A stretch of DNA of 64,000 bases from CATQHL01 sp965242895 (GCA_965242895.1 OZ251507.1:992001-1056000), one strand, 5' to 3'; shown: positions 1 to 8,756, counted from the stretch's first letter. Translations and numbers: made by a program. The notes: a model not told the origin generated them from the letters alone.

Positions 1-1242
1 AAGAACGACCGCAACCGGCGAGAAGACTTCAATGACCCGGCAAACCGACGCCGACGGAGGAGCGGGCGCGGACGCGACGAAGATTCCTGGAACGGCGATC
101 TCGTAGACGTAAGCGGCTACCTCGACTTGCGCGACGAGGGCTACGGATTTTTGCGCATCAACGCGCAAACACCCAGCCGCGACGACATCTACGTGTCGGT
201 GAAGCAGGTGCGTCAGTGGGGGATACGCAAGGGCGACCACGTGACAGGCGCTTCTCGCCCGGGGGCTCGCAGCGAAAAAAACCCTCCGCTGCTGCGGCTC
301 GACTCGATCAACCACATGAATCCGGGGGAATCCAAGAACCGACCCAAGTTCGAAGACCTCACCCCCCTGTTCCCTGACGAGAGACTCCAGCTCGAGCGGA
401 ACGGAGACCCCGCCAACATGACCACACGGATCATCGACCTGCTTTCGCCGGTCGGTAAAGGTCAGCGAGGGCTGATCGTGTCGCCCCCCAAGGCCGGCAA
501 AACCACGATCATGAAGGAGATCGCCCGCTCCATCGAAACCAATAATCCAGAATGCGTGCTCTTGGTGCTGCTCGTAGACGAGCGCCCCGAAGAGGTGACA
601 GACATGCGGCGCTGGCTGAAAAGGGGAGAAGTAGCCGCCTCCACGTTCGACCGCCCCGCCGAAGAGCACACCCAGGTGGCCGAACTCACCATCGAGAGGG
701 CGAAGCGCCTAGTCGAGATGGGCGAGGACGTCGTGATCATGCTCGACGGCATCACCAGGCTGGCACGCGCCTACAACCTCGCAGCCCCCGCCACGGGCCG
801 AATCATGTCGGGCGGGGTGGATTCCGGCGCCCTCTACCCCCCCAAGAAGTTCTTCGGGGCGGCAAGAAACATGGAGGAAGGCGGCTCCTTGACAATCCTG
901 GCCACCGCCCTGGTGGAGACAGGTTCCAAGATGGACGAGGTCATCTTCGAAGAGTTCAAAGGCACAGGCAACATGGAACTTCGCCTCGACCGCCGCTCCG
1001 CCGAGCGCCGCATCTACCCGGCAATCAACGTGGACGCCTCCTCCACTCGCCACGAGGAGCTGCTCTTCGAACGGCGGCAGCTGCAGCAAGTCTGGAAACT
1101 GCGGCGGGTGCTGTCCGGCCTGGCCAGCGACCACGGCGGCAACGGAGCAGCCGGCCTGGAACTCCTGATCGACCGCCTCAAGACTTTCCCCAACAACAAC
1201 TCCTTCCTAGAGGAGGTGGCCCGGGGACCGATGGGTGACTGA
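1..1242 (+). CDS. rho: Transcription termination factor Rho (5' end outside window)
   Basis: Hexameric RNA-dependent ATPase that ends transcription. The frame is open from base 1, so the gene starts upstream; about 413 residues are visible. The first ~40 visible residues are an Arg/Asp-rich stretch, as in the N-terminal insert of actinobacterial Rho. A cold-shock-type RNA-binding domain follows (GYGFLR), then the ATPase core with Walker A PPKAGKTT (near 489-512) and Walker B VVIMLDGITRLARAYN (near 730-777). The C-terminal FLEEVARGPMGD is typical. A TTG at 127 is in frame but lies inside the RNA-binding domain and is not the start. It heads the rho-rpmE-prfA-prmC-tsaC cluster. Confidence 0.97.
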   Translation, partial: KNDRNRREDFNDPANRRRRRSGRGRDEDSWNGDLVDVSGYLDLRDEGYGFLRINAQTPSRDDIYVSVKQVRQWGIRKGDHVTGASRPGARSEKNPPLLRLDSINHMNPGESKNRPKFEDLTPLFPDERLQLERNGDPANMTTRIIDLLSPVGKGQRGLIVSPPKAGKTTIMKEIARSIETNNPECVLLVLLVDERPEEVTDMRRWLKRGEVAASTFDRPAEEHTQVAELTIERAKRLVEMGEDVVIMLDGITRLARAYNLAAPATGRIMSGGVDSGALYPPKKFFGAARNMEEGGSLTILATALVETGSKMDEVIFEEFKGTGNMELRLDRRSAERRIYPAINVDASSTRHEELLFERRQLQQVWKLRRVLSGLASDHGGNGAAGLELLIDRLKTFPNNNSFLEEVARGPMGD

Positions 1243-1379
1243 CGGCGGCGGCGACGGAGACGACGCCCGACGGACTGACCTGACAGACCGCCCCGACAGA
1301 CCGCCGCAAGGAGCGGTGAACAGCCGAACCGGGACAAAGACAAGCAAAGCAGGAGACCAAGCGAAGCAGGAGATCGACA

Positions 1380-1634
1380 ATGAAACCAGACATCCACCCC
1401 GAATACCGAAAGGTCGTCTTCCTAGACACTTCTTCGGGAGAGAAGTTCCTTACCCGCTCCACCATCGAAACCAGCGAGACCACCCAATACTCAGACGGGA
1501 AAACCTATCCACTAGCGAAGGTCGAGATCTCCAGCGCCAGCCACCCGTTCTTCACCGGCACGATGACCATAGTGGACACCGCAGGGCGCGTCGAGCGCTT
1601 CGAAAGGCGCTACGGCAAGCGGAGCGGGAACTGA
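1380..1634 (+). CDS. rpmE2: 50S ribosomal protein bL31, zinc-free type B form
   Basis: Large-subunit ribosomal protein of 84 residues. It has the family landmarks MKPDIHPEYR, SHPFFTG and DTAGRVERFERRYGKR, but no cysteine at all. The two CxxC-type zinc ligands of the classical (type A) protein are replaced by a longer insert with GKTYPLAKVEISSASHP, which matches the type B (C-minus) paralog. Only this form is seen next to rho, a place where the zinc form is more usual. The ATG at 1380 follows a purine-rich GGAGAT stretch. Confidence 0.95.
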   Translation: MKPDIHPEYRKVVFLDTSSGEKFLTRSTIETSETTQYSDGKTYPLAKVEISSASHPFFTGTMTIVDTAGRVERFERRYGKRSGN

Positions 1635-1710
1635 GCGCCCTCAGCTGAGCCGCAGCAAGCCGCAGGCGTTACGAACGACCTGAGCGCAGCTGCCTGCGAG
1701 AGGCCGGGTC

Positions 1711-2907
1711 GTGACCGACGTCTCCGACGCCGAGGCAATTGAAGGCGGAGGGCGCAAGGACGCCGCCGAGGAGCAAAACGGCGCCCCCGCGGGGCAAGAG
1801 GCGTCAGCCGGACTTGAAGGTACGGCCAACTTCGAAGGGCTGACCAAGGAACTTCAAGAGATAGAGCGGCAGTTCTCCGAAGGGGAACTGCTAAGCGACC
1901 GCAACGCATACCGCCAAGCCGCCCAGCGTCACAAGAAACTCTCGAAGATTCTCAGTCTTGCGGGTCAAGCAGACGCAACCAGAGGCGAGATTTTCGCCGC
2001 CGAAGAACTGCTCACCGAAATTTCGTCTGACGAGGAGGAGGCAGCGTCGGAACTTCGCAAGATGATCAAGGTCGCTTCCGAGCAGATTGACGACCTCAAA
2101 GAAGAGATTGCGCTGCTGCTGCTGCCCAGCGACGGCAACGAGAACAAGAACGTCATCGTCGAGATCAGAGGCGCAGAAGGGGGAGAAGAAGCCAATCTGT
2201 TCGCCCGAGACCTTTTCGGTATGTATCAGGGATACGCCGAGCGCAAGGGCTGGAAGGTAGAGGTTCTAGGGGCGCACTATTCGGGACTGGGCGGCATCAC
2301 GGAGGTGGCGTTTCAGTTGGCGGGCGACGGGGTCTGGCCTGCCATGCGGTTCGAAGGAGGACCTCACCGAGTGCAGCGGGTGCCCGTGACCGAGTCCCAG
2401 GGACGTGTACACACCTCCTCAGCCACCGTGACTGTCCTGCCGGAGGCCGACGAAGTGGAGGTTGAGATCGACGAGGCAGACATTCAGGTGGACGTCTACC
2501 GGTCGTCTGGACCCGGCGGCCAGTCGGTCAACACCACCGACTCGGCAGTACGGATCACTCACCGGCCCACTGGCTTGGTGGTGAGCATGCAGGACGAAAA
2601 GAGCCAGCTTCAAAACCGCAACAAGGCGATGCGCGTGCTTCGGGCCAGGCTGCTGCGAGTAGAGCAGGAGCGTCAAGCAACAGAGGAGTCCGACCGACGA
2701 CGCAGCCAGGTCGGACGCGGCGGGCGCTCAGAAAAAATTCGCACCTACAACTTCAAGGAGAACCGGGTCTCCGACCACCGGATCGGGCTCACCCTCTACA
2801 ACCTCGACCGGATACTCGCAGGAGAACTCGAGGAGATCGTGGAGGCTCTGACCGAGGACGAGCGAACGCAGGCGCTGGCGGAGCAGATCAAAGGCGGGGC
2901 TAGCTGA
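1711..2907 (+). CDS. prfA: Peptide chain release factor 1 (RF1)
   Basis: Recognises UAA and UAG stop codons and triggers peptide release. The tRNA-mimic PxT motif appears as RVPVTE (near residue 228), the catalytic GGQ as GPGGQSVNT (near 267), and the C-terminal domain ends near residue 398. The family is usually about 355-360 residues; the extra ~40 are an acidic, low-complexity N-terminus (GTG start at 1711), so a later start is possible, but I see no better candidate. The stop is 4 bases before prmC, whose product methylates the GGQ glutamine. Confidence 0.96.
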   Translation: MTDVSDAEAIEGGGRKDAAEEQNGAPAGQEASAGLEGTANFEGLTKELQEIERQFSEGELLSDRNAYRQAAQRHKKLSKILSLAGQADATRGEIFAAEELLTEISSDEEEAASELRKMIKVASEQIDDLKEEIALLLLPSDGNENKNVIVEIRGAEGGEEANLFARDLFGMYQGYAERKGWKVEVLGAHYSGLGGITEVAFQLAGDGVWPAMRFEGGPHRVQRVPVTESQGRVHTSSATVTVLPEADEVEVEIDEADIQVDVYRSSGPGGQSVNTTDSAVRITHRPTGLVVSMQDEKSQLQNRNKAMRVLRARLLRVEQERQATEESDRRRSQVGRGGRSEKIRTYNFKENRVSDHRIGLTLYNLDRILAGELEEIVEALTEDERTQALAEQIKGGAS

Positions 2908-2911
2908 AAAG

Positions 2912-3901
2912 TTGCTCTGGAAAGAATTGCTGGCATCCGCTGAAGATCGGCTGAGGGCTGCTGGCGGCATCGAAAACTCGACTAGAGAGGCTCGTCTCAT
3001 GGCGGCGGCCGCAATCGGGTGCGAAGACGCAGAGTGGTTCACCTTCTTAGCCCACCCCGTCGGAGCGAGGGGGGCGTCCACAATGTCCTCGATGCTGCTC
3101 CGGCGCATCGGCGGGGAGCCTCTTCAGTACGTCCTCGGGAGTTGGGGGTTTCGAACGCTGGATTTGATGGTGGACGGGCGCGTGTTCATCCCCCGTCCAG
3201 AAACCGAGGTGACAGCAGGAATTGCGCTGGAGGAACTCCGGCGGCAAAACCACGCTGGCGGGAGAACCGAAAACGACGGGGAAGCCGGCGACGACGGCGT
3301 CGGGAGCGTAGACGACGGCGACCGAAGCGGGAACTCCGGCAGGCTGACCGCAGCCGATCTGGGCTGCGGGTCCGGTGCGATCGGATTCTCGCTGGCAGCC
3401 GAGCACCCCAACGTAGAGGTCTACTGCACCGACGTCTCCATCGATGCCCTGGCAGTCGCCCGATTCAACCTGGCAGGTCTCGGCGGCCCCGCCAAGCGTG
3501 TGCACCTGTCGGTCGGTTCCTGGTACGGAGCGCTGCCCGAGGAGCTGAGAGGTCGGCTTTCAGTAGTGGTCAGCAACCCTCCATACATAGCCAACAGCGA
3601 ACCCCTCCCTCCGAGCGTGACGGATTACGAACCTGCTCTGGCGCTGCGCTCAGGAGAGACCGGCCTAGAGGACATACGCACCATCCTTGCTGGTGCACCC
3701 AACTGGCTGTCGCCCGGAGGGGCGGTCGTGCTGGAGATACCGGAGAGAGCCGCAGAGGCAGCGCTGGCCCTTGCCGCCGAAGCGGGTCTGATGGACGCCA
3801 GGATTCGTCAAGACCTAGCCGAACGCAGCCGAGTGCTAGTCGCCCGTCGACCCATCGCCGCAGGCGCTGCGGAAAGCTCCCCTCGATCCTCCCCCCGCTG
3901 A
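2912..3901 (+). CDS. prmC: Release factor glutamine methyltransferase PrmC
   Basis: SAM-dependent methyltransferase that methylates the Gln of the GGQ motif in release factors. The SAM-binding motif is LGCGSGAIGFSLA (near residue 150) and the diagnostic NPPY motif is VVSNPPYIANS (near residue 225). The TTG start at 2912 lies 4 bases after the prfA stop, implying coupled translation. Between the N-terminal helical domain and the SAM domain there is an acidic Gly/Asp/Glu-rich insert of about 35 residues (residues ~112-147) that is not part of the family core. The tail after the last conserved strand is Ser/Arg-rich. Confidence 0.95.
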   Translation: MLWKELLASAEDRLRAAGGIENSTREARLMAAAAIGCEDAEWFTFLAHPVGARGASTMSSMLLRRIGGEPLQYVLGSWGFRTLDLMVDGRVFIPRPETEVTAGIALEELRRQNHAGGRTENDGEAGDDGVGSVDDGDRSGNSGRLTAADLGCGSGAIGFSLAAEHPNVEVYCTDVSIDALAVARFNLAGLGGPAKRVHLSVGSWYGALPEELRGRLSVVVSNPPYIANSEPLPPSVTDYEPALALRSGETGLEDIRTILAGAPNWLSPGGAVVLEIPERAAEAALALAAEAGLMDARIRQDLAERSRVLVARRPIAAGAAESSPRSSPR

Positions 3902-3908
3902 AAGCGCA

Positions 3909-4550
3909 ATGGGACACACAGCCCGCTCTTCTGTCAAGGTGTATTCACTGGAGGCTCACCGGGCGGAGGCGGCGGATGCGGCGGCAGCGGCGCTGACCGA
4001 CGAAGAGGTCGTGCTGCTGCCCACCGACACGGTCTACGGGCTAGCAGTGAAGCCAGCGAGCGCAGCGGCCACCAACCGCCTGTTCGAGCTCAAGAGAAGA
4101 CCCTCCGAGGTATCCGTCGCCGTACTGATAGGAGATCCTTCCGACGTCGCTGAGTTGGCCGAAGATCCCCCGGCGGCGCTGACCGAACTGACGCAGCTCC
4201 ACTGGCCAGGCCCCCTCACAGTGGTGCTTCCGCGTCGCAAGACCCTGGACTGGCCGCTGGGCGGCGGCGGAACAAGTGGCGGGGGCACAATCGGACTGCG
4301 CTGCCCCGACGACGACTGGCTGCGCGGCCTGCTGCACAAGGTCGGGCCGCTGGCCGTCACGAGCGCAAACCTGCACGGCAAGCCCACTCCCGCAACAGCG
4401 GGCGAAGTCCTCAAGATGCTGGGAGAGGGCGTTTCCGTGGCCGTGGACGGAGGGATGCGGACCGGGCGGGCGTCCACCGTTGTCGCATGGCAGGATGGGG
4501 GGCTTGCAGTGCTCCGCCAAGGCCCGCTGCGAATCCAGGGGCGGCACTAA
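3909..4550 (+). CDS. tsaC: L-threonylcarbamoyladenylate synthase (TsaC/YrdC type)
   Basis: Makes threonylcarbamoyl-AMP from threonine, bicarbonate and ATP for the t6A modification of ANN-decoding tRNAs. The 213-residue protein is a single YrdC domain: LLPTDTVYGLA (near residue 37), ELKRRP, HWPGPLTVVLPR and VTSANLHGKPTP. It lacks the C-terminal Sua5 domain of longer forms. The ATG at 3909 lies 7 bases after prmC, in the usual actinobacterial order prfA-prmC-tsaC. A Gly-rich loop (GGGGTSGGG) interrupts the core near residue 118. Confidence 0.93.
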   Translation: MGHTARSSVKVYSLEAHRAEAADAAAAALTDEEVVLLPTDTVYGLAVKPASAAATNRLFELKRRPSEVSVAVLIGDPSDVAELAEDPPAALTELTQLHWPGPLTVVLPRRKTLDWPLGGGGTSGGGTIGLRCPDDDWLRGLLHKVGPLAVTSANLHGKPTPATAGEVLKMLGEGVSVAVDGGMRTGRASTVVAWQDGGLAVLRQGPLRIQGRH

Positions 4551-4565
4551 CCCGTGGGGCGGAGA

Positions 4566-4649
4566 CTGCGGACGCCTGATCAAAAGAGGCGGCCGCCAGA
4601 TCGGGAGCGGACGCCGAGGCGGGGGCTGCGGACGCCTGAGGCGGCCGCC
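4566..4649. repeat. Short direct repeat between convergent tsaC and thioesterase genes
   Basis: CTGCGGACGCCTGA followed by AGGCGGCCGCC occurs at 4566-4597 and again, with a 7-base deletion, at 4626-4649. The GGCGGCCGCC core is self-complementary and could fold, but no T run follows, so I do not call it a terminator. It fills the only gap between the two convergent genes. Confidence 0.6.
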
Positions 4650-4650
4650 C

Positions 4651-5256
4651 TCAGTCTGTCGAGACGCGAAATATCAGAGAGGCAGTCGCCACCAGTGCAG
4701 GGGGCGAGACGCTGCAGACTTCCGCACTGCAGAACACCAGCGCACGCCCGCGTCTGCTCACCCAACATTCTGCAGTCACGGCGCTCTCCCTGACCGCCGC
4801 TAGAAACTGCACGTCCATCTGAACGGTGGCCATCTGCGGGCGAACCTCATAAAAGGTTGCGACCGCCGGAACAGCGCAAGTGTCGATGAGCGCAGCAATG
4901 ACTCCCCCATGCATCGCACCCTCGGGCTGTCCTAGGAACGGCTGCCACGGCAGACTCAAGCGCGCATAGTCCACGCGCAGTTCCTCCACCTTCATTCCTA
5001 TGTGGTTCGGAAAATACTCCGTCTCCCAAGTGCAGAAGTCGCCCCAGCGTTCAAGGACTTCCCCGCTCAGCAACGCAAAACGATCAACGGAAGGGGCGGA
5101 GCGAACAGAAGGGACAGAAGAGGCAGGGGTAGAGGGAGCAGAGGAGACAGAGGCAGGGTGGGCAGGGGCGGAAGGAACAGAGGAGGCAGGGTGGGCAGAA
5201 GAGCCAGAGGAGACAGAGGCAGAAGAAGCAGAGTAAGCAGAGTGGGCGGAGGGCAC
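4651..5256 (-). CDS. PaaI-type hotdog-fold thioesterase with low-complexity N-terminus
   Basis: Predicted acyl-CoA thioesterase; substrate unknown. The C-terminal ~130 residues carry the hotdog pattern: EGAMHGGVIAALIDTC (HGG motif near residue 117), then VQMDVQFLAAV. The first ~60 residues are almost only Ser, Ala, Pro and Val, encoded by a degenerate CT-rich repeat at about 5075-5245, and are not part of the family. The annotated GTG start at 5256 lies 8 bases after the rpiB stop, which supports an operon, but the true start could be further downstream. A similar low-complexity addition occurs in several other enzymes of this window. Confidence 0.8.
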   Translation of the reverse strand: MPSAHSAYSASSASVSSGSSAHPASSVPSAPAHPASVSSAPSTPASSVPSVRSAPSVDRFALLSGEVLERWGDFCTWETEYFPNHIGMKVEELRVDYARLSLPWQPFLGQPEGAMHGGVIAALIDTCAVPAVATFYEVRPQMATVQMDVQFLAAVRESAVTAECWVSRRGRALVFCSAEVCSVSPPALVATASLIFRVSTD

Positions 5257-5264
5257 TGGCAGGC

Positions 5265-5696
5265 TCAGAGGGCGTCGAGTTTGTCAACCCGCTCTTTGTG
5301 CCGCCCCCCCTCGAACTCGGCTTCTAGGAAGGCTTCGAGGGCTCCAAGCACCGTGTCAAGAGCAAGCAAGCGTTCACCAAAACAGATCACGTTGGCGTCG
5401 TTGTGCCGGCGCGCAAGCTGCGCTGAAGCCACATCGTGAACCACGGCGGCTCGAACTCCCTTCACTTTGTTGGCGGCCATCGCGATGCCGACTCCGCTGC
5501 CGCACACGCAGACCCCCAACGAGGCGCTGCCGTCCGCCACTGCCCGACCCACGGCCGCCCCGAAGTCGGGGTAGTCCACGCGCTCCTCGCCGTGAGTGCC
5601 GAGGTCGAAGACTTCGCAACCTCTTTCCCCCAGCCAGGATGCGATTTCCTGTTTGAAGCGGTAGCCGGCGTGATCCGCTCCGACGGCGATGCGCAC
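5265..5696 (-). CDS. rpiB: Ribose 5-phosphate isomerase B
   Basis: Interconverts ribose 5-phosphate and ribulose 5-phosphate in the non-oxidative pentose phosphate pathway. The 143 residues cover the whole RpiB/LacAB fold: MRIAVGADHAGYRFK at the N-terminus, YPDFG, the phosphate-binding GVCVCGSGVGIAMAANK with the catalytic Cys, and HNDANVICFGER. ATG start. It is followed after 8 bases by the thioesterase gene. Confidence 0.96.
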   Translation of the reverse strand: MRIAVGADHAGYRFKQEIASWLGERGCEVFDLGTHGEERVDYPDFGAAVGRAVADGSASLGVCVCGSGVGIAMAANKVKGVRAAVVHDVASAQLARRHNDANVICFGERLLALDTVLGALEAFLEAEFEGGRHKERVDKLDAL

Positions 5697-5882
5697 GCGC
5701 TGAGACTACACGATCCGCCCGCCCGAAATCCTTCTAGCCGCACCACCGACCGACCCCCCCCCTCTCAAGGCGCCGCAACTACAGATGCCGACAGCAGAGT
5801 ACGCAGAGCCGTGGAAAATGTGTCATAATGACAGGCATCCCATGAGCCAGCCGAAACCAGGAAACTTCAATCGTTTAAGAGC

Positions 5883-6362
5883 ATGAGTTACAAAGTAGGA
5901 GATCGGGTCGTATACCCGCACCACGGCGCTGCCATCGTCAAGCGCAAGGAAATAAAGAAGGCGTTCGGACGCGAGACCGAATACCTCATTCTGCATGTGA
6001 CCCGCGGGAAGATGATTCTCTCTGTGCCTGCCGACAAAGTAGACGAAGTGGGCGTGCGCTGGCCAATCAGCGTCGACGAGGTGGAAGACCTGTTCGACGT
6101 GCTTCGCAAACGTGATGTGCACGAGCCCGCCAACTGGAGCCGCCGCTTCAAAAACCATCAGGAAAAGTTGAAGTCGGGCGACGTATACCAGGTCGCAGAA
6201 ATAGTGCGCAACCTTGCGCTGCGCGACCGCAAGAAGGGGCTTTCGGCCGGAGAAAGGTCTCTATACGAAAGGGCGTTCGAGGTGTTGATCTCGGAACTGA
6301 GCTTCGCTCTCAAGACGTCCGAAGACGAAGCAGCCAGCCAGGTCGAGAAAGCCCTGCTCTAG
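5883..6362 (+). CDS. carD: CarD family RNA-polymerase-binding transcription regulator
   Basis: Binds the RNA polymerase beta subunit and stabilises open complexes, mainly at rRNA and housekeeping promoters of actinobacteria. The 159-residue protein has the N-terminal Tudor-like interaction domain (YKVGDRVVYPHHGAAIV, MILSVPADKVDEVGVR) and the helical DNA-binding domain (NWSRRFKNHQEKLKSGD, EIVRNLALRDRKKGLSAGERSLYERA). No strong ribosome binding site precedes the ATG. A CATAAT at 5824-5829 could be a -10 element. The 186-base gap to rpiB otherwise holds only a C9 run (5754-5762). Confidence 0.95.
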   Translation: MSYKVGDRVVYPHHGAAIVKRKEIKKAFGRETEYLILHVTRGKMILSVPADKVDEVGVRWPISVDEVEDLFDVLRKRDVHEPANWSRRFKNHQEKLKSGDVYQVAEIVRNLALRDRKKGLSAGERSLYERAFEVLISELSFALKTSEDEAASQVEKALL

Positions 6363-6482
6363 AGACGCTCACTCCGGCTCACTCCGTAAACACCGAGCCG
6401 GTCAAGCAACGACAGACAACGCCGGAAACCGCCGTCGGCGGCAAATCCCAAGCGTTCCTCTAGGCTGTTAAGACCTTTCGTG

Positions 6483-6560
6483 CGGGCTGTGGCGCAGTTT
6501 GGTCAGCGCACCTGCTTTGGGAGCAGGGGGTCGCCGGTTCAAATCCGGCCAGCCCGACCA
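6483..6560 (+). tRNA. tRNA-Pro (TGG anticodon)
   Basis: Complete cloverleaf. The acceptor stem CGGGCTG pairs with CAGCCCG, the anticodon loop is TTTGGGA with anticodon TGG, and the T arm is GCCGG-TTCAAAT-CCGGC. The 3' CCA is encoded (6558-6560). Confidence 0.95.
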
Positions 6561-6603
6561 GAACCTCCAATCCATCTGCAGTTCAAGTAGCATCTGAATA
6601 CCT

Positions 6604-6675
6604 TCGGGGGTGGTGTAATCGGCAACACACCGGGTTCTGGTCCCGATATTGGGGGTTCGAGTCCTCCCCCCCGAG
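6604..6675 (+). tRNA. tRNA-Gln (CTG anticodon)
   Basis: The acceptor stem TCGGGGG pairs with CCCCCGA, the anticodon stem is CCGGG/CCCGA (one mismatch) with loop TTCTGGT (anticodon CTG), and the T arm is GGGGG-TTCGAGT-CCTCC (one mismatch). The 3' CCA is not encoded. It lies 43 bases after tRNA-Pro. Confidence 0.92.
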
Positions 6676-6721
6676 CAAGACTCTTCAAAATCTAAAGCGC
6701 CCTGAACCGCTCGCGCGCCAG

Positions 6722-6827
6722 GTCAAGGGTGGTTCAAGCGCTCACCCAACCACACATCATTTCCCATGTCGGCGCCTCAGCGGGCGCTGCAAGTCAAGGG
6801 GGAGTTCAAGCGCTCACCCAACCACAC
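6722..6827. repeat. Direct repeat between tRNA-Gln and tRNA-Glu
   Basis: TTCAAGCGCTCACCCAACCA plus three further identical bases occurs at 6733-6755 and 6805-6827. Both copies are preceded by GTCAAGGG, so the duplicated unit is about 35 bases with a 72-base period. The reading frame across this stretch is probably not a gene, since it consists largely of the repeat. Confidence 0.75.
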
Positions 6828-6948
6828 GTCAAACCAACTCCGTTAAACAAGCAAAAGCCCGATCCACGGCCCCCTATCTCCAGTCTCCTGTCAAGCGCCA
6901 GCAACTTGTATCCTGAAACAGGCGAACTGCCTTGCCCGCAAGTTCCCC

Positions 6949-7021
6949 GCCCCGTTCGTCTAGAGGCCTAGGACGCCAGATTCTCAATCTGGTAACACGG
7001 GTTCGAATCCCGTACGGGGTG
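6949..7021 (+). tRNA. tRNA-Glu (CTC anticodon)
   Basis: The acceptor stem GCCCCGT pairs with ACGGGGT (one G:T pair), the anticodon stem CCAGA/TCTGG encloses loop TTCTCAA (anticodon CTC), and the T arm is CACGG-GTTCGAA-TCCCGTA-like with the usual TTCGA. It lies near gltX, which charges glutamate. Confidence 0.93.
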
Positions 7022-7113
7022 CTTAACTCAACGTCAGGAAGTTCTCAACAGACACTCCTACAGACATAGGAAACAGCAGGTGGCAGGAAACAGCTAGGGA
7101 GGTCGAAGTCAAT

Positions 7114-7293
7114 ATGTCGTCATTTCTACTCGAAGGGCCTTGCCCGAACCCCAAGTGTCAGACACCGACAAAATACAAGATAAGCCACCTCGAAGACAGC
7201 ACACGCGTGCTTGAAGCCACCTGCGACATCTGCGGCTCTTACAAAGCGTACGACGGCGCACGCAACATAATCAAGTTGGCTGAAGAAGTCTGA
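7114..7293 (+). CDS. Small zinc-ribbon-like protein (59 aa)
   Basis: A 59-residue reading frame that I do not recognise as a named family. It has one cysteine pair, CPNPKC (residues ~10-15), and a second, CDIC (residues ~42-45), spaced like the four ligands of a zinc ribbon, with no membrane segment. GGGAGG at about 7097-7102 lies 11 bases before the ATG at 7114, an acceptable ribosome binding site. The gene sits alone between tRNA-Glu and the 3' end of gltX. A nucleic-acid or rubredoxin-like role is possible but unproven. Confidence 0.7.
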   Translation: MSSFLLEGPCPNPKCQTPTKYKISHLEDSTRVLEATCDICGSYKAYDGARNIIKLAEEV

Positions 7294-7347
7294 TCCCCTC
7301 AGCCTTCCTCAGCTTCAAGCCGGCTCCTCAGCCCTCAGTCCCCTCCC

Positions 7348-8730
7348 TCAGCCCTCAAGCCGGCTCCGCGCCCGCCGCAGACGACGCAGCACCTCCTCGC
7401 GTTCTAGCAGCACCATCGATTCAAAAAGCGGCGGCCCCACCTTGCGTCCCGTGAGCGCAACTCGCAGCGGAGCCTGAGCCTTGCCCAGTTTGAGGCCGTG
7501 CCGCTCTGCCAGCGATTTCGCCGCTTCGTGCACCTCCGCCGCCGTCCAAGTCACCTCGCCAAAGACCCTCTCGGCCTCAGCCAGCAGGTCGGCGGAATAC
7601 GGCTGAGACATGGCCGCCTGCCAGGATTCCGGATCGTCGGGAGGGTCTTCCAGAAACAGCCAGTCCACGAAGCGCGGCACGTCAGCGAGCGTGCGCACCT
7701 TTTCCTGAACGACCGACGCAAGCTCCTCCATCACCTCAGAGCGAAAGCGCTCCGGCGGCCAGGGCTCCTCTCCGTCCCCCAGCAGCCGCTCCGAGTCTCC
7801 GCCAGCCGACCCCAACCACGGAGCCGCCCGCTCCAGAAAACTCTCCGTCGTCATGGAGCGGATGTGCACAGCGTTGAAATGCTCCAACTTCTTCAGGTCG
7901 AAGAAGGCCGGCGCCTTGTTGATGTCCTCCAGCCGGAACAGCGAGACGATTTCAGACATAGAGCGTATTTCCACGCCGTCCGGCGGCCCCCAGCCCAGCA
8001 AGGCGAGATAGTTGGCCACTGCTTCTGACACGTAGCCGCGGCGGCGGTAGTCCCCCAGCGAAACGTCGTCGCGCCGCTTAGACAATTTCTTGCGCTCTGC
8101 ATTAACCAGCAAAGGAAGGTGGGCGTAGACGGGCGGATGCGCTCCCAGCGCTTCCATCAGCAACAGAGCCCTCGGCGTGCCCGACAGCAGGTCTTCGCCG
8201 CGGATGGCGTGCGTGACGCCCATCGCGGCGTCGTCCACGGCGTTGGCCAGCAAGAACGTCGGAGATCCCCCTGAACGCCATATCACGAAGTCCTCCAGGT
8301 CGTCGGTGCGGAAAGACACGCTGCCGCGCACGGCGTCGTCGAACCCCAGAGAGCGACCGGGCGGCGTCCTGAAGCGGACGGCCAGCCCCTCCGCAAGCGT
8401 CGACCCCGCCACCGGACGATCGTCGGCATCGCAAAGGTAGGCCGCCCCGCTGCTCAGCAAACGCTCGACCGCTTCTCGGTGATGCTCCCGCCGGCTGGAC
8501 TGAAAGACTGCCTCGGCGTCCCAGTCGATGCCCAGCCATTCCAGCAATTCGAATATGCCCTCAAGCAACTCCGGTCGGTTGCGCTCGGCGTCGGTGTCTT
8601 CCACCCGCAGCAGCATCTCGCCGCCCACCGAACGTGCGTATATCCAGTTGAATAAGGCAGTCCGAGCCGACCCGACATGCAAGAAACCGGTCGGCGACGG
8701 GGCGAAACGCACCCGAACGGAGTTGCTCAC
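7348..8730 (-). CDS. gltX: Glutamyl-tRNA synthetase
   Basis: Charges tRNA-Glu with glutamate. Class I synthetase: the HIGH-like motif is FAPSPTGFLHVGSARTALF at the N-terminus, the KMSKS-like motif is KKLSKRRDD (near residue 240), and LLRVEDTD follows the first motif. I place the start at the GTG at 8730 (MSNSVRVRFAPSPTG; 460 residues) because this is where family members begin. The open frame runs on to 8829, but that part is basic, unlike the family, and would overlap the neighbouring hypothetical gene. Confidence 0.95.
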   Translation of the reverse strand: MSNSVRVRFAPSPTGFLHVGSARTALFNWIYARSVGGEMLLRVEDTDAERNRPELLEGIFELLEWLGIDWDAEAVFQSSRREHHREAVERLLSSGAAYLCDADDRPVAGSTLAEGLAVRFRTPPGRSLGFDDAVRGSVSFRTDDLEDFVIWRSGGSPTFLLANAVDDAAMGVTHAIRGEDLLSGTPRALLLMEALGAHPPVYAHLPLLVNAERKKLSKRRDDVSLGDYRRRGYVSEAVANYLALLGWGPPDGVEIRSMSEIVSLFRLEDINKAPAFFDLKKLEHFNAVHIRSMTTESFLERAAPWLGSAGGDSERLLGDGEEPWPPERFRSEVMEELASVVQEKVRTLADVPRFVDWLFLEDPPDDPESWQAAMSQPYSADLLAEAERVFGEVTWTAAEVHEAAKSLAERHGLKLGKAQAPLRVALTGRKVGPPLFESMVLLEREEVLRRLRRARSRLEG

Positions 8731-8756
8731 AGCCGCAGCCGATCGGATATGGCCGC

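Noticed and set aside
6729..6971. An 80-codon gene between the tRNAs
   Set aside because: Mostly made of a duplicated ~35-base unit, with no ribosome binding site and running into tRNA-Glu.
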